This document shows positions 28,941-37,378 of a stretch of 37,477 nucleotides of DNA, piece by piece. The notes under the pieces are model-generated. The model saw nothing but the letters and a program-made list of their open reading frames with translations, searched no databases and was not told the origin of the DNA. Position 1 is the stretch's first letter; each line of letters starts with the position of its first letter. Both the position numbers and the translations under genes were made by a program. The DNA is from Pseudomonadota bacterium (GTDB taxonomy: Bacteria > Pseudomonadota > Gammaproteobacteria > Burkholderiales > Gallionellaceae). The stretch lies in contig JAJZTF010000019.1 of NCBI GenBank assembly GCA_021821945.1, positions 1-37,477 on the forward strand, written 5' to 3'.

Positions 28941-30020
28941 TCAGGCGTGAGACCTTGCGAATTCGCCCATGAAAGCCGCCAGCGCCTGCACGCCTTCCAG
29001 AGGCATCGCGTTGTAGATGGAAGCGCGCATGCCGCCGACCGACCGGTGCCCCTTGAGCTGAAGCAGTCCGCGCGCATCCGCCTGCTTCAGAAATTCGCCG
29101 TCCAGGGATGCATCCTTAAGCGTGAAGGGCACGTTCATGCGCGAGCGGTTTTTCCTTTCGACCGGGCAGAGGTAGAAGCCTTCGCTTCCGTCGATCGCGG
29201 AATACAGAAGCTCCGCCTTGGCGATGTTGGTCTTCTCCATCGCCGCGATCCCGCCCTTTTTCTTCAAAAGCTGGAACACCAGCCCCGCGATGTAGATGCC
29301 GTAGGTGGGGGGCGTGTTGTACATCGACTCGTTGTCCGCATGCGTCTTGTAATCCAGCATGGTCGGCGTGCCGGAAACGGGGTTGCCGATCAGATCCTCG
29401 CGCACGATCACGATGGTGAGCCCCGCAGGGCCGATGTTCTTCTGCGCACCCGCATAGATCAGCCCGTACTTCGAAACGTCCACGGGACGGGAGAGGATGT
29501 TCGAGGACATGTCGGCCACGATGGGAACGGACACGTCCGGCAGCCAGTCGAACTCGACGCCGCCTATGGTCTCGTTGGGCGTGATGTGCAGATAGGCCGC
29601 ATCCTTGTCGCAGTTCCAGGTCGAAAATTCCGGCACATAGGCGAAATTCCTGTCCGCCGCGGATGCGACCACGTTGACTCCGCCGTATTTCTTCGCCTCC
29701 GAGATCGCCTTCTTCGACCACTCCCCCGTATTGAGATAGTCTGCGGAAGCCTTCCCGCGCAACAGGTTCATCGGCACCATCGCGAACTGCATGGAAGCCC
29801 CCCCCTGCAAGAACAGCACCCTGTAGTTGGAGGGTATGTTCAGAAGCTCGCGCAGGTCGGCCTCCGCATTTGCGGCTATCCCCATGAACTCCTTGCCGCG
29901 GTGCGACATCTCCATCACCGACATGCCGCTGCCATGCCAGTCGAGCATCTCGTCCCTGGCCTGCTGCAGCACTTCCTTCGGCAGCACTGCAGGACCCGCG
30001 CTAAAGTTGTATACGGTCAT
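28941..30020 (-). CDS. serC: Phosphoserine aminotransferase
   Basis: SerC converts 3-phosphohydroxypyruvate to phosphoserine with glutamate, and can also act in pyridoxal phosphate synthesis. The 359-residue PLP protein has [14 protein letters not shown] at the start, [38 protein letters not shown] and the PLP-lysine motif [10 protein letters not shown]. It ends with [20 protein letters not shown], as usual. GGAG stands eight bases before the ATG. It follows gyrA by 18 bp and nearly touches serA. Confidence 0.97.
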   Translation of the reverse strand: MTVYNFSAGPAVLPKEVLQQARDEMLDWHGSGMSVMEMSHRGKEFMGIAANAEADLRELLNIPSNYRVLFLQGGASMQFAMVPMNLLRGKASADYLNTGEWSKKAISEAKKYGGVNVVASAADRNFAYVPEFSTWNCDKDAAYLHITPNETIGGVEFDWLPDVSVPIVADMSSNILSRPVDVSKYGLIYAGAQKNIGPAGLTIVIVREDLIGNPVSGTPTMLDYKTHADNESMYNTPPTYGIYIAGLVFQLLKKKGGIAAMEKTNIAKAELLYSAIDGSEGFYLCPVERKNRSRMNVPFTLKDASLDGEFLKQADARGLLQLKGHRSVGGMRASIYNAMPLEGVQALAAFMGEFARSHA

Positions 30021-30038
30021 ATGCTTCGCTCCTTGATT

Positions 30039-32609
30039 TTAGGATTCAGGACTCTCGTCCTCTTCTTCGCCCGACTCCGCGATGCGGCTCAAGCCGGCGA
30101 GCTTCTCGCCCTTCTCGAGGTTCATCAGCGTCACGCCCTGCGTCGTGCGGCCCATCTCGCGTATCTCCCTGACCCTCGTGCGTATCAGCACGCCGTTGGT
30201 GCCGATCAGCATGATCTCGTCGTCCTGGTTCACCAGGGTCGCCGCCACCACACGGCCATTCCGCTCGGATGCCTGGATCGCGATCATGCCCTGGGTTCCT
30301 CGTCCATGCCTCGTGTATTCGCCGACCGGGGTCCGCTTCCCGTAACCGTTTTCTGTCGCGACCAGAACGCTCTGCTGCTCGTTCTCGGCGACCAGAAGCG
30401 AGATGACCTGCTGACTGGATGCCAGCCTCATGCCTCGCACGCCCCGGGAGGACCGGCCCGTCTCGCGCACATCGTTCTCGTCGAACCTGACCGCCTTTCC
30501 TCCATTGGAGAACAGCATCACGTCATGCTTGCCGTCCGTCAGCGCGACGCCTATCAGGTAATCCCCCTCGTCGAGGTTGATCGCGATGATGCCGCGCTTC
30601 ATCGGGCGCGAGAAATCGGTCAGCGCCGTCTTCTTCACCGTTCCGTTGGCCGTCGCAAAGAACACGAATTTGTCCTCGGTAAATTCGGCAACCGGCAGTA
30701 TCGCGTTGATCTTCTCGCCGTCTTCGAGCGGCAAAAGGTTCACGATGGGCTTGCCGCGCGCGGCCGATCCGCCCTGCGGCACTTCATAGACCTTCATCCA
30801 GTACACGCGCCCCTTGTTGGAGAAGCACAGGATGTAGTTGTGCGTGTTGGCGACGAAGAGATTGTCGATGAAGTCGTCTTCCTTGATGTTGGTCGCCTGG
30901 CGCCCGCGGCCGCCGCGCTTCTGCGCGCGGTATTCGTCCATCTTCTGCGCCTTCATGTAGCCGCCGTGCGAGAGCGTGACCACCACGTCCTCGGGCGGGA
31001 TCAGGTCTTCCATGCTCATGTCGTGGGTGTGCGCAACGATCTCGCTGCGGCGCGCATCGCCGAACTGCGCCTTCACCGCGGAAAGCTCGTCCCCTATGAT
31101 GGTCGTCACGCGCTCGGGTGTGGCCAGGATGTCCAGAAGATCGGTGATGTTGTCCATCACCTCGCGGTATTCGCCTATGATCTTGTCCTGCTCCATTCCC
31201 GTCAGGCGCTGCAACCTGAGCTCGAGTATCGCCTGGGCCTGCGCATCTGAAAGCCGGTAGAAGCGCGCGCCGTCCTGCTCGACCAGGCCGAACTGGGGTG
31301 CCAGCCCCTCCGGGCGGGAAGCATCGCTCACCCGGCTCAACATGTCCTCGACCAGCGTCGAGCGCCAGGAGCGCGCCATCAGCTCGCGCTTCGCGTCCGA
31401 CGGCGAGGGGGCGGCCTTGATGAGCTCTATGATCTCGTCGACGTTGGAGAGCGCAACGGCCAGGCCTTCGAGGACATGACCGCGCTCCCTCGCCTTCCTG
31501 AGCTCGAATATCGTCCTTCTCGTGACCACTTCGCGGCGGTGGCGCAGGAATGCCTCCATCACCTGCTTCAGGTTCAGAAGCCTGGGCTGTCCGTCGACGA
31601 TCGCGACCATGTTGATGCCGAAGCTGTCCTGCATCTGCGTTTCTTTGTACAGATTGTTGAGCAGCACCTCGGCGTTCTCGCCGCGCTTCAGCTCGATCAC
31701 CGCCCGCATGCCGGTCTTGTCCGACTCGTCCCTGATCTCGGAGATGCCCTCCAGGCGCTTCTCGCGCACCAGCTCGCCTATCTTGGAAAGCAGCGTGGCC
31801 TTGTTCACCTGATAGGGCAGCTCGTCGATGATGATCGCCTGCCTCTCGCCACGGCCTATGTCCTCGAAGTGGCAGCGCGCGCGCATCACCACGCGGCCGC
31901 GCCCGGTGCGGTAGCCTTCCTTCACGCCGGAAAGCCCGTAGATGAATCCTGCGGTCGGAAAGTCCGGAGCGGGAACGAGCTCGATCAGCTCCTCGATGTC
32001 CATCTCGGGATTTTTCAAGAGCGCAAGGCAGGCATCGACCACTTCGCCAAGATTGTGCGGCGGTATGTTGGTCGCCATGCCGACGGCGATGCCGGAGGAA
32101 CCGTTCACCAAGAGATTGGGGAAGCGCGAGGGCAGGACCAGCGGCTCGTTTTCGGACCCGTCGTAGTTCGGGCCGAAGTCCACGGTCTCCTTGTCGAGAT
32201 CGGCCAGAAGCTCGTGCGCGATCCTGGCCATGCGGATCTCCGTATAACGCATCGCGGCGGCATTGTCGCCGTCCACGGAACCGAAGTTCCCCTGCCCGTC
32301 CACCAGCATGTAGCGCAGCGAAAAGGGCTGGGCCATGCGGACTATGGTGTCGTACACCGCAGTGTCGCCGTGGGGGTGGTATTTACCGATCACGTCGCCG
32401 ACGATGCGGGCGGATTTCTTGTATGCCTTGTTCCAGTCATTCGACAACTCGTGCATCGCATAAAGCACGCGGCGATGCACGGGCTTCAACCCATCGCGAA
32501 CATCCGGCAGCGCTCGCCCGACTATCACACTCATCGCATAGTCCAGGTAGGACTTGCGCATCTCTTCTTCCAGACTGACCGGCAGGGTTTCTTTCGCGAA
32601 TTGTTCCAT
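30039..32609 (-). CDS. gyrA: DNA gyrase subunit A
   Basis: GyrA is the cutting-and-rejoining subunit of gyrase. The 856-residue protein keeps E. coli numbering at its N-terminus: catalytic Tyr122 in AMRYTEIRM and the quinolone pocket [10 protein letters not shown] with Thr83 and Asp87. The GyrA box QKRGGRG that starts DNA wrapping is present in the C-terminal pinwheel, which then shows six repeat-like blades and an acidic tail ([11 protein letters not shown]). It begins the supraoperon that continues into serC 18 bp later. The upstream region to ubiG has a TGATAGACT (32649-32657, extended -10-like) but no clear -35, so the promoter stays unassigned. The ribosome-binding site is weak. Confidence 0.97.
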   Translation of the reverse strand: MEQFAKETLPVSLEEEMRKSYLDYAMSVIVGRALPDVRDGLKPVHRRVLYAMHELSNDWNKAYKKSARIVGDVIGKYHPHGDTAVYDTIVRMAQPFSLRYMLVDGQGNFGSVDGDNAAAMRYTEIRMARIAHELLADLDKETVDFGPNYDGSENEPLVLPSRFPNLLVNGSSGIAVGMATNIPPHNLGEVVDACLALLKNPEMDIEELIELVPAPDFPTAGFIYGLSGVKEGYRTGRGRVVMRARCHFEDIGRGERQAIIIDELPYQVNKATLLSKIGELVREKRLEGISEIRDESDKTGMRAVIELKRGENAEVLLNNLYKETQMQDSFGINMVAIVDGQPRLLNLKQVMEAFLRHRREVVTRRTIFELRKARERGHVLEGLAVALSNVDEIIELIKAAPSPSDAKRELMARSWRSTLVEDMLSRVSDASRPEGLAPQFGLVEQDGARFYRLSDAQAQAILELRLQRLTGMEQDKIIGEYREVMDNITDLLDILATPERVTTIIGDELSAVKAQFGDARRSEIVAHTHDMSMEDLIPPEDVVVTLSHGGYMKAQKMDEYRAQKRGGRGRQATNIKEDDFIDNLFVANTHNYILCFSNKGRVYWMKVYEVPQGGSAARGKPIVNLLPLEDGEKINAILPVAEFTEDKFVFFATANGTVKKTALTDFSRPMKRGIIAINLDEGDYLIGVALTDGKHDVMLFSNGGKAVRFDENDVRETGRSSRGVRGMRLASSQQVISLLVAENEQQSVLVATENGYGKRTPVGEYTRHGRGTQGMIAIQASERNGRVVAATLVNQDDEIMLIGTNGVLIRTRVREIREMGRTTQGVTLMNLEKGEKLAGLSRIAESGEEEDESPES

Positions 32610-32705
32610 GTGTATAGAGTGTCTTAGTGAGCCGAGAATCAGCGCACGAGTCTATCACAATCGACCCCCTCCCCGCCAGTTTAACGGTGGCAGCGATGCT
32701 GACAG

Positions 32706-32734
32706 TTGGTGATCGGGTCAAGTTTTGCTAAAGT
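32706..32734 (+). promoter_or_regulatory. Putative promoter of ubiG-gph
   Basis: TTGGTG, a 17-base spacer and TAAAGT (4/6), with TGc directly before the -10 box (extended -10). It lies about 30 bases before ubiG. A three-codon reading frame (ATG GCA ACC TAA at 32741-32752) stands between promoter and gene. Confidence 0.45.
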
Positions 32735-32764
32735 CGCATCATGGCAACCTAAATCGAGCCCGGC

Positions 32765-33460
32765 ATGAGCAACGCAGATCCGATCGAAATCGAGAAATTT
32801 TCCCAGCTTGCCCACAAGTGGTGGGACCCCAACAGCGAATTCAAGCCGCTGCACGACATCAATCCGCTGCGCCTGAATTACGTCGACAGGCTGGCCGGAA
32901 TTTCCGGCAAGACCGTGCTCGACGTGGGCTGCGGCGGAGGCATCCTGTCAGAAGGCATGGCGCGCATGGGCGCAAGGGTCACGGGCATAGACCTGTCGGA
33001 CAAGGCGCTCCAGGTGGCAAGGCTGCACCTTCTCGAGAGCGGAAATCAGGTCGATTACCGGAAGATCGAGGTCGAAACGCTGGCAGAGGAGATGCCACAG
33101 TCTTTCGACGTCGTCACCTGCCTTGAGATGCTGGAGCATGTGCCCGATCCGCAAAGCGTGATTTCGGCCTGCAAGCGGCTCGTAAAGCCGGGGGGATGGG
33201 TATTCTTCTCGACCTTGAACAGGAATCCCAAGTCCTACCTTTTCGCGATCATAGGCGCGGAATACCTGCTCAACCTCCTGCCGCGCGGCACGCATGACTA
33301 TGCGAAATTCATCAAGCCTTCCGAGCTCGGACAATACTGCCGCAATGCAGGACTTGACGTGGCCGACCTCACCGGCATGAGCTACAACCCGCTCTCGAAG
33401 ACCTATTCCCTGGGTCGGGACTGCAGCGTGAATTACATGATTGCATGCCAACCCGGATGA
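32765..33460 (+). CDS. ubiG: Ubiquinone biosynthesis O-methyltransferase
   Basis: UbiG carries out both O-methylations of the ubiquinone ring with SAM. The 231-residue class I methyltransferase has the family N-terminus ([26 protein letters not shown]), SAM motif [24 protein letters not shown], and [12 protein letters not shown]. The C-terminal part includes [20 protein letters not shown], which in E. coli contacts membrane. It overlaps gph by ATGA. The ubiG-gph pair is common next to gyrA in this group of bacteria. Confidence 0.96.
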   Translation: MSNADPIEIEKFSQLAHKWWDPNSEFKPLHDINPLRLNYVDRLAGISGKTVLDVGCGGGILSEGMARMGARVTGIDLSDKALQVARLHLLESGNQVDYRKIEVETLAEEMPQSFDVVTCLEMLEHVPDPQSVISACKRLVKPGGWVFFSTLNRNPKSYLFAIIGAEYLLNLLPRGTHDYAKFIKPSELGQYCRNAGLDVADLTGMSYNPLSKTYSLGRDCSVNYMIACQPG

Positions 33461-34110
33461 CGGATGTTCAAGCGGTGCTGTTCGACCTGGACGGCACCTT
33501 CGCCGACACCGCGCCCGATCTGGCTTCCGCGCTGAACCACACGCGTAGCCTTCGGAACCTGCCGCCGTTGCCTCTCGAAATCCTGCGCCCGCAGGCATCC
33601 CACGGCGCAGCAGGCCTTTTGAAAACCGGCATGAACGTCACGCCCGAGATGCCGGAATTTACCGGATTGCGCACATCCTTTCTCGATTACTATGAAAGCC
33701 ATATCTGCGTCCAGACCCGGCTCTTCGAGGGCATGGCAGAGCTGGTGGAGAATCTCGAGGATCGGCGGATCCAGTGGGGCATCGTCACCAACAAGCCGCA
33801 CCGCTTCACGCTCCCCCTGATGCAGGAGCTGGGCTATGCAAAGCGCGCCGCCTGCCTCGTGAGCGGCGACACCTGCAGCAATGCAAAGCCGCATCCCGAA
33901 CCCCTGCTTTACGCCTGCGGCCTTATCGGCGTGCCACCTGAAAGGTGCCTGTATCTGGGCGACGACCTTAGGGACATGCAGGCCGCAAACGCGGCATCCA
34001 TGCCCGGCATCATCGCGCGCTACGGCTACATCGACGCTGATGCAAGGCTTGAAACCTGGAATGCGCGGGCGATCATCGACCACCCGATGGAGCTTCTCGA
34101 TCAGATTTGA
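33457..34110 (+). CDS. gph: Phosphoglycolate phosphatase (HAD family)
   Basis: Gph removes phosphate from 2-phosphoglycolate, formed in DNA repair and by Rubisco oxygenation. The 217-residue HAD hydrolase has motif [11 protein letters not shown] (nucleophile Asp and acid/base Asp; the usual Leu after GT is Phe), motif II IVTNKP, motif III lysine in [10 protein letters not shown] and motif [13 protein letters not shown]. An alpha-helical cap lies between motifs I and II. The start is fixed by the ATGA overlap with ubiG; an ATG four codons upstream is less likely. It is the last core gene before the accessory region. Some UbiG-linked HAD proteins act on other small phosphates, so exact substrate is inferred. 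Confidence 0.88.
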   Translation: MTDVQAVLFDLDGTFADTAPDLASALNHTRSLRNLPPLPLEILRPQASHGAAGLLKTGMNVTPEMPEFTGLRTSFLDYYESHICVQTRLFEGMAELVENLEDRRIQWGIVTNKPHRFTLPLMQELGYAKRAACLVSGDTCSNAKPHPEPLLYACGLIGVPPERCLYLGDDLRDMQAANAASMPGIIARYGYIDADARLETWNARAIIDHPMELLDQI

Positions 34111-34150
34111 GCGCAGCCAATGCCAGCGCTTGCATTCTCCCGTCATCTGG

Positions 34151-34170
34151 CACGGCTGCATGCAGCCGTG
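34151..34170. repeat. Perfect 20-bp palindrome at the core/accessory boundary
   Basis: The half-sites CACGGCTGCA and TGCAGCCGTG are exact reverse complements. It lies 40 bp after gph and just downstream of the surviving transposase codons. It could fold into a hairpin in the gph transcript and act as an end-protecting structure, but no T-run follows. Only one copy was seen in the window. Confidence 0.8.
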
Positions 34171-34172
34171 GC

Positions 34173-34335
34173 AAGGGGAACGGCCACGCCGCTTGCTCAC
34201 CAATCCCTGCGCACCTTGTTCGCGCAAGGCTCGCACCAAACGCTTCACTTGCCCCAGTTGCTTGTTCGCCACTCGTTGCACGATCTCGAGTCGCGTCAGT
34301 TCCTTCTTACTCATCGCGATGATGTCCTCTTCCAT
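34173..34335 (-). pseudogene. Remnant of an insertion-sequence transposase N-terminus
   Basis: The minus strand encodes MEEDIIAMSKKELTRLEIVQ, then RVANKQLGQVKRLVRALREQ and GAQGLVSKRRGRS. This resembles the N-terminal helix-turn-helix of ISNCY/IS1202-type transposases, in which QVKRLVRA and GLVSKRRGRP follow a turn containing about a dozen further residues; that turn is missing here, so an internal deletion is inferred. After the RGRS the frame runs on into antisense of gph and no catalytic (DDE) domain remains. The segment at 34355-34380 (AAAAGGGGACATTACTACTT and onward), just upstream of the coding part, looks like an IS terminal end. Family identification is from memory of the family pattern and moderately certain. 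Confidence 0.55.
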
Positions 34336-34422
34336 AACGCCCCCGGTAAAAATCAAAAGGGGACATTACTACTTTGCTCTTACACATGCGGAGTCAGGCA
34401 TAGCCAACCCGCAAGCTTTGTG

Positions 34423-34453
34423 TTAAATTCTGCCCAGTCTGGCCAGAATTAAC
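34423..34453. promoter_or_regulatory. Palindromic operator before the toxin-antitoxin pair
   Basis: ATTCTGCCC and GGCCAGAAT form an imperfect inverted repeat (8 of 9 positions) around AGTCT, with TTAA flanks on both sides. It ends 11 bases before the antitoxin start and overlaps a possible extended -10 (TGTTAAATT). Phd/YefM antitoxins repress their own operon at such sites, so autoregulation is likely. Confidence 0.55.
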
Positions 34454-34464
34454 AGGGGAACATC

Positions 34465-34743
34465 ATGCACAACGAACGACACCCACAGGAAGCGACAGGC
34501 CATTGGCAACTGCAGGAAGCGAAGGGCAACTTCAGCCAGCTCATCAAGCGGGCAGCGAGTGGCGATGCCCAAGTGGTCACCGTCCACGGCAAGCCAACGG
34601 CAGTAGTGGTGTCGGTGGAAGAATACGCCCGACTCACGCGCCACCGCACCAAGCTCTCCAGCGCGCTGCTGAACCCCGGCCTCGCAGCCGAAGACCTGGA
34701 TATCTCCCGCAGCCGCGACACCGGGCGCGACATCGAGTTATGA
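34465..34743 (+). CDS. Phd/YefM-family antitoxin
   Basis: A 92-residue protein with the Phd/YefM fold: WQLQEAKGNFSQLIKRAASG, then the strand pair AQVVTVHGKPTAVVVSVEEYARL, which builds the DNA-binding dimer. The C-terminal tail (LLNPGLAAEDLDISRSRDTG) is the expected disordered segment that wraps the toxin. AGGGGA lies five bases before the ATG. It overlaps the following PIN-domain toxin gene by ATGA, and a palindrome precedes it. The pair sits in the accessory region, between an IS remnant and hsdM. Confidence 0.9.
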   Translation: MHNERHPQEATGHWQLQEAKGNFSQLIKRAASGDAQVVTVHGKPTAVVVSVEEYARLTRHRTKLSSALLNPGLAAEDLDISRSRDTGRDIEL

Positions 34744-35162
34744 GCTGGCTGCTGGACACCTGCGCGCTTTCCGAATACGCCAAGAAAGCCCCCGCGCAGA
34801 AAGTGATCGCGTGGCTGGACGAGCAGGACGAAGCCAGCCTGTTCATCAGCGTCATCACCCTGGGCGAGATCGAAAAAGGCATCCTCAAACTGCACAAAGC
34901 CGACCCGCGTCGCAGCCAGAAGCTCACCGCCTGGCTGGGCAAAGTGGAGCAACGCTTCGCCGGTCGCATCCTGCCGCTTGATGCCGCAGCACTTCACGTC
35001 TGGGCGCAAATCGCCGCTTATGCCGAACAGGCCGGGCAGCCCCTGCCGGTAATGGATGGTCTGCTGATGGCCACCGCCCAATGCCACGGCCTCACCGTGG
35101 TCACCCGCAACGTGCAGAATTTCGCGCTGTACCCGCAGGTGTTCAATCCCTGGGCGCTGTAA
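34740..35162 (+). CDS. vapC: PIN-domain toxin (VapC/FitB family)
   Basis: A 140-residue PIN-domain ribonuclease, the toxin partner of the Phd-like antitoxin. The acidic residues that bind metal are visible: Asp6 in WLLDTCALSE, Glu43 in ITLGEIEKG and Asp106 in PVMDGLLMATA. The fourth region reads VVTRNVQNF, where many VapC proteins have TRNVxDF, so the last acidic position is Asn. The toxin therefore keeps the three main acidic residues and is probably functional. VapC-type toxins cut tRNA or rRNA; the target here is unknown. The start is fixed by the ATGA overlap. Phd-type antitoxins paired with PIN toxins are common. Confidence 0.88.
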   Translation: MSWLLDTCALSEYAKKAPAQKVIAWLDEQDEASLFISVITLGEIEKGILKLHKADPRRSQKLTAWLGKVEQRFAGRILPLDAAALHVWAQIAAYAEQAGQPLPVMDGLLMATAQCHGLTVVTRNVQNFALYPQVFNPWAL

Positions 35163-35356
35163 CAACCGGAACAGCCAGCTCTTGCAAGCGTTGCCAGGAA
35201 CAGCGGGCGAAACCACTTGCCGTCCAACCCGGCGAAATCCGCCTTGAACAGGCCGGACTAAAACAGCACATAGCGCGTCGCATCATGCACGAACATCGCG
35301 CACTGCCGCCGGTCCAGCGTGAACAGAGGCCGCGCCAGCTGCCAGGCGGACCGACC
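35162..35356 (-). pseudogene. DUF6933-like protein fragment with an in-frame stop
   Basis: The 194-bp gap between vapC and hsdM is not empty. Reading on in the hsdM frame after its stop gives a protein-like stretch: WQLARPLFTLDRRQCAMFVH and DATRYVLF, then a TAG stop (35258-35260), then SGLFKADFAGLDGKWFRPLF and LATLARAGCS. This matches my memory of the middle of DUF6933 proteins (LxTIDRRxxxLFTHDxTxYxLxxPGxxKxDF...LFxxxLxxxL). Both ends of the family are missing, so this is a dead fragment. Assignment is tentative. Confidence 0.45.
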
Positions 35357-36844
35357 CTAACCAGCTGGCTGTTCCTGCCCCATGTCGGCCAGTATCTCCC
35401 GGAACTGCTCTAACGCCGCCTCCAAATCCTCCACGATCTCGGCGGCCAGGACATCTGGCGCGGGCAGATTGTCGGAATCGGACAGCGATTCGTCCTTCAG
35501 CCAGAAGATGTCGAGTGAAGCCTTGTCGCGATTGACCAGCTCCTCGTATTCGTATGAACGCCACCTTCCTTCCGGATTCTCGTCCGACCAGGTCGCTTTG
35601 CGGGCGTGGCGGTTGCCGTAGCACTGCACGAACTCGTCCAGATCTTCCCGCCTCAATGGGTTGGTCTTGAGCGTGAAGTGCATGTTGGTGCGCAGATCAT
35701 AGATCCAGAGCTTCCTGGTCCACGGCGTCTCGGAGGCTGGCTTCTTGTCGAAGAACAGCACGTTCGCCTTCACGCCCTGGGCGTAGAACAGGCCGGTGGG
35801 CAGGCGCAGCAGGGTGTGGACGTCGCACTCGTGCAGGAGTTTCCTGCGGATGGTTTCGCCGGCGCCGCCTTCGAAGAGCACGTTGTCGGGCAACACCAGT
35901 GCGGCGCGGCCGTTCTGCCTGAGCAGGGTTTTGACGTGCTGCACGAAGTTGAGCTGTTTGTTCGAGGTGGTGGTCCAGAAATCGCCGCGCTCGACGATGT
36001 CGCGCTCGCGGCTAGCCTTGCCCTCTTCTCCCACGATGGTCGTGCTGCTCTTCTTGCCGAAGGGCGGGTTGGTCAGGATCACGTCGAAGCGGTCGCCGGG
36101 GTCGGCGGCCAGCGAGTCGCGCACCTCAATGGGCTCATAGTCCTGGCTGCCGATGCCATGCAGCAGCATGTTCATCGCGCACAGCCGGGCCGTGGCCTGC
36201 ACCAGTTCCCATCCCTTGAAGCTTTCCTCCTTGAGCTTGGTCTTTTGCGGCTTGGTCAGGTTCGGGTTATGCTTCACCACATAGTCGTGCGCCGCGAGCA
36301 GAAAGCCGCCGGTGCCGCAGGCCGGATCGGACACGGTCTCGCCGGGCTTCGGCGCCATCACATCCACGATGGCCTGGATCAGCGGGCGCGGGGTGAAGTA
36401 CTGGCCGGCGCCGGACTTGGTGTCCTGGGCGTTCTTCTCCAGCAGGCCTTCGTAGGCATCGCCCTTCACATCGCTGCTCATCGACACCCACTGCTCCTTG
36501 TCGATCAGATCCACGATCAGGCGCCTGAGTTTTGCCGGGTCCTGGAACTTGTTCTGCGACTTGTTAAAGATCAGCCCGAGCAGGCCCTTCTGGGTGCCCA
36601 GCGCCTCAAGGGTGTGGCGGTAGTGATCGAACAGCTCGTCGCCGTCTTTCTTGATGAGGCTTTGCCAGCCGTACTGCTCAGGCACCGGGCTTGGCTGGTT
36701 GTACGGCGCCCTGGTTCGTTCGTCGGCCATCTTGAGGAACAAGAGATAGGTGAGCTGCTCGACGTAGTCGCCATACGACATGCCGTCGTCGCGCAGCACG
36801 TTGCAGTAGTTCCAGAGTTTCTGGACGATAGTTGCGCTATTCAT
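35357..36844 (-). CDS. hsdM: Type I restriction-modification methyltransferase subunit HsdM
   Basis: HsdM is the N6-adenine methyltransferase subunit of type I systems. The 495-residue protein has the HsdM_N helical domain (VQKLWNYCNVLRDDGMSYGDYVEQLTYLLFLKMAD), the GQYFTPRPLI motif, SAM motif I DPACGTGGFL (173-182) and the catalytic motif IV NPPFG (259-263). It looks full length; the C-terminus EIVEDLEAALEQFREIL is the usual end before hsdS. No hsdS follows: downstream is the DUF6933 fragment and a converging gene. HsdM needs HsdS for DNA recognition, so this copy is orphaned unless hsdS lies elsewhere. The start overlaps the upstream gene by one base (TAATG). Confidence 0.93.
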   Translation of the reverse strand: MNSATIVQKLWNYCNVLRDDGMSYGDYVEQLTYLLFLKMADERTRAPYNQPSPVPEQYGWQSLIKKDGDELFDHYRHTLEALGTQKGLLGLIFNKSQNKFQDPAKLRRLIVDLIDKEQWVSMSSDVKGDAYEGLLEKNAQDTKSGAGQYFTPRPLIQAIVDVMAPKPGETVSDPACGTGGFLLAAHDYVVKHNPNLTKPQKTKLKEESFKGWELVQATARLCAMNMLLHGIGSQDYEPIEVRDSLAADPGDRFDVILTNPPFGKKSSTTIVGEEGKASRERDIVERGDFWTTTSNKQLNFVQHVKTLLRQNGRAALVLPDNVLFEGGAGETIRRKLLHECDVHTLLRLPTGLFYAQGVKANVLFFDKKPASETPWTRKLWIYDLRTNMHFTLKTNPLRREDLDEFVQCYGNRHARKATWSDENPEGRWRSYEYEELVNRDKASLDIFWLKDESLSDSDNLPAPDVLAAEIVEDLEAALEQFREILADMGQEQPAG

Positions 36845-37314
36845 TATTTCCCCATCCTTGTAATCGCATTGATCCGTTCACGCACCCGCCTCACTCTTTC
36901 TTCATATAGTTCGTCAAACTCGACCAGTCCCGGCAAGGTATTTTGAAAATCGGGAAGGCGTGCGATGTCGCCCAAACAGGTCACCAGATAACTCACCAGT
37001 TCATCCCCCGCAAGAGCGACTTCATCCACGATTTCCGGTCGCCCATCCAGCACGTTGATGATGTCTTCGAAATCATGACTGGACATCAGATCGCCTCGAC
37101 CGCGCGTGGCAAATGCCTCCAGCTTGGTCGCCAGAAACGCCGGAGCAGAAATCAGCCTGATCCGTCTGCCGCTCGGCAAGGTTGTGCGCACGGCGCTCTT
37201 GTGCGCCAGGGGATACCACCGGTTGGCAAAACCCAGCACCCGTTCGTCCGTCGGCATCAGATCAACCTCCACCTCACCAAAACGCCAGCGGCAGATCGGC
37301 GCATCCGGCGACAT
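36844..37314 (-). CDS. Nucleotidyltransferase-like (AbiEii-like) protein, N-terminally truncated
   Basis: The 156-residue product resembles the C-terminal part of a family of nucleotidyltransferase-fold proteins related to AbiEii toxins: ICRWRFGEVEVDLMPTDERV, GFANRWYPLA, IRLISAPAFLATKLEAFATRG and the SHDFEDIINVLDGRPE block. The N-terminal catalytic half (a GG-S motif and an Asp-x-Asp pair) is missing. Upstream codons in the same frame (CGSLTEEKFAARGFVRD) still look like the family, up to a TAG stop at 37375-37377, without any start codon. The gene is therefore probably a decayed 5'-truncated copy, and translation from the internal ATG is uncertain. It overlaps hsdM by one base. Similar genes are common in defence loci. 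Function cannot be assigned. Confidence 0.5.
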   Translation of the reverse strand: MSPDAPICRWRFGEVEVDLMPTDERVLGFANRWYPLAHKSAVRTTLPSGRRIRLISAPAFLATKLEAFATRGRGDLMSSHDFEDIINVLDGRPEIVDEVALAGDELVSYLVTCLGDIARLPDFQNTLPGLVEFDELYEERVRRVRERINAITRMGK

Positions 37315-37378
37315 ATCGCGAACAAAACCGCGTGCCGCAAACTTTTCTTCCGTAAGCGATCCACAAACTGCGGCCTAC

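Noticed and set aside
28890..31250. Plus-strand open frame of 786 codons across serC and gyrA
   Set aside because: Antisense shadow with the same skewed composition; serC and gyrA are clear on the minus strand.
32741..32752. Three-codon frame before ubiG as a leader peptide
   Set aside because: Too short to carry a regulatory codon run, and no alternative hairpins are visible.
33433..34172. Extension of the minus-strand transposase-like frame through gph
   Set aside because: Beyond the RGRS motif the frame is simply the antisense of gph; only the N-terminal part has meaning.
34503..34740. In-frame extension upstream of vapC
   Set aside because: It overlaps the antitoxin gene in another frame; the PIN domain begins at the ATG that overlaps the antitoxin stop.
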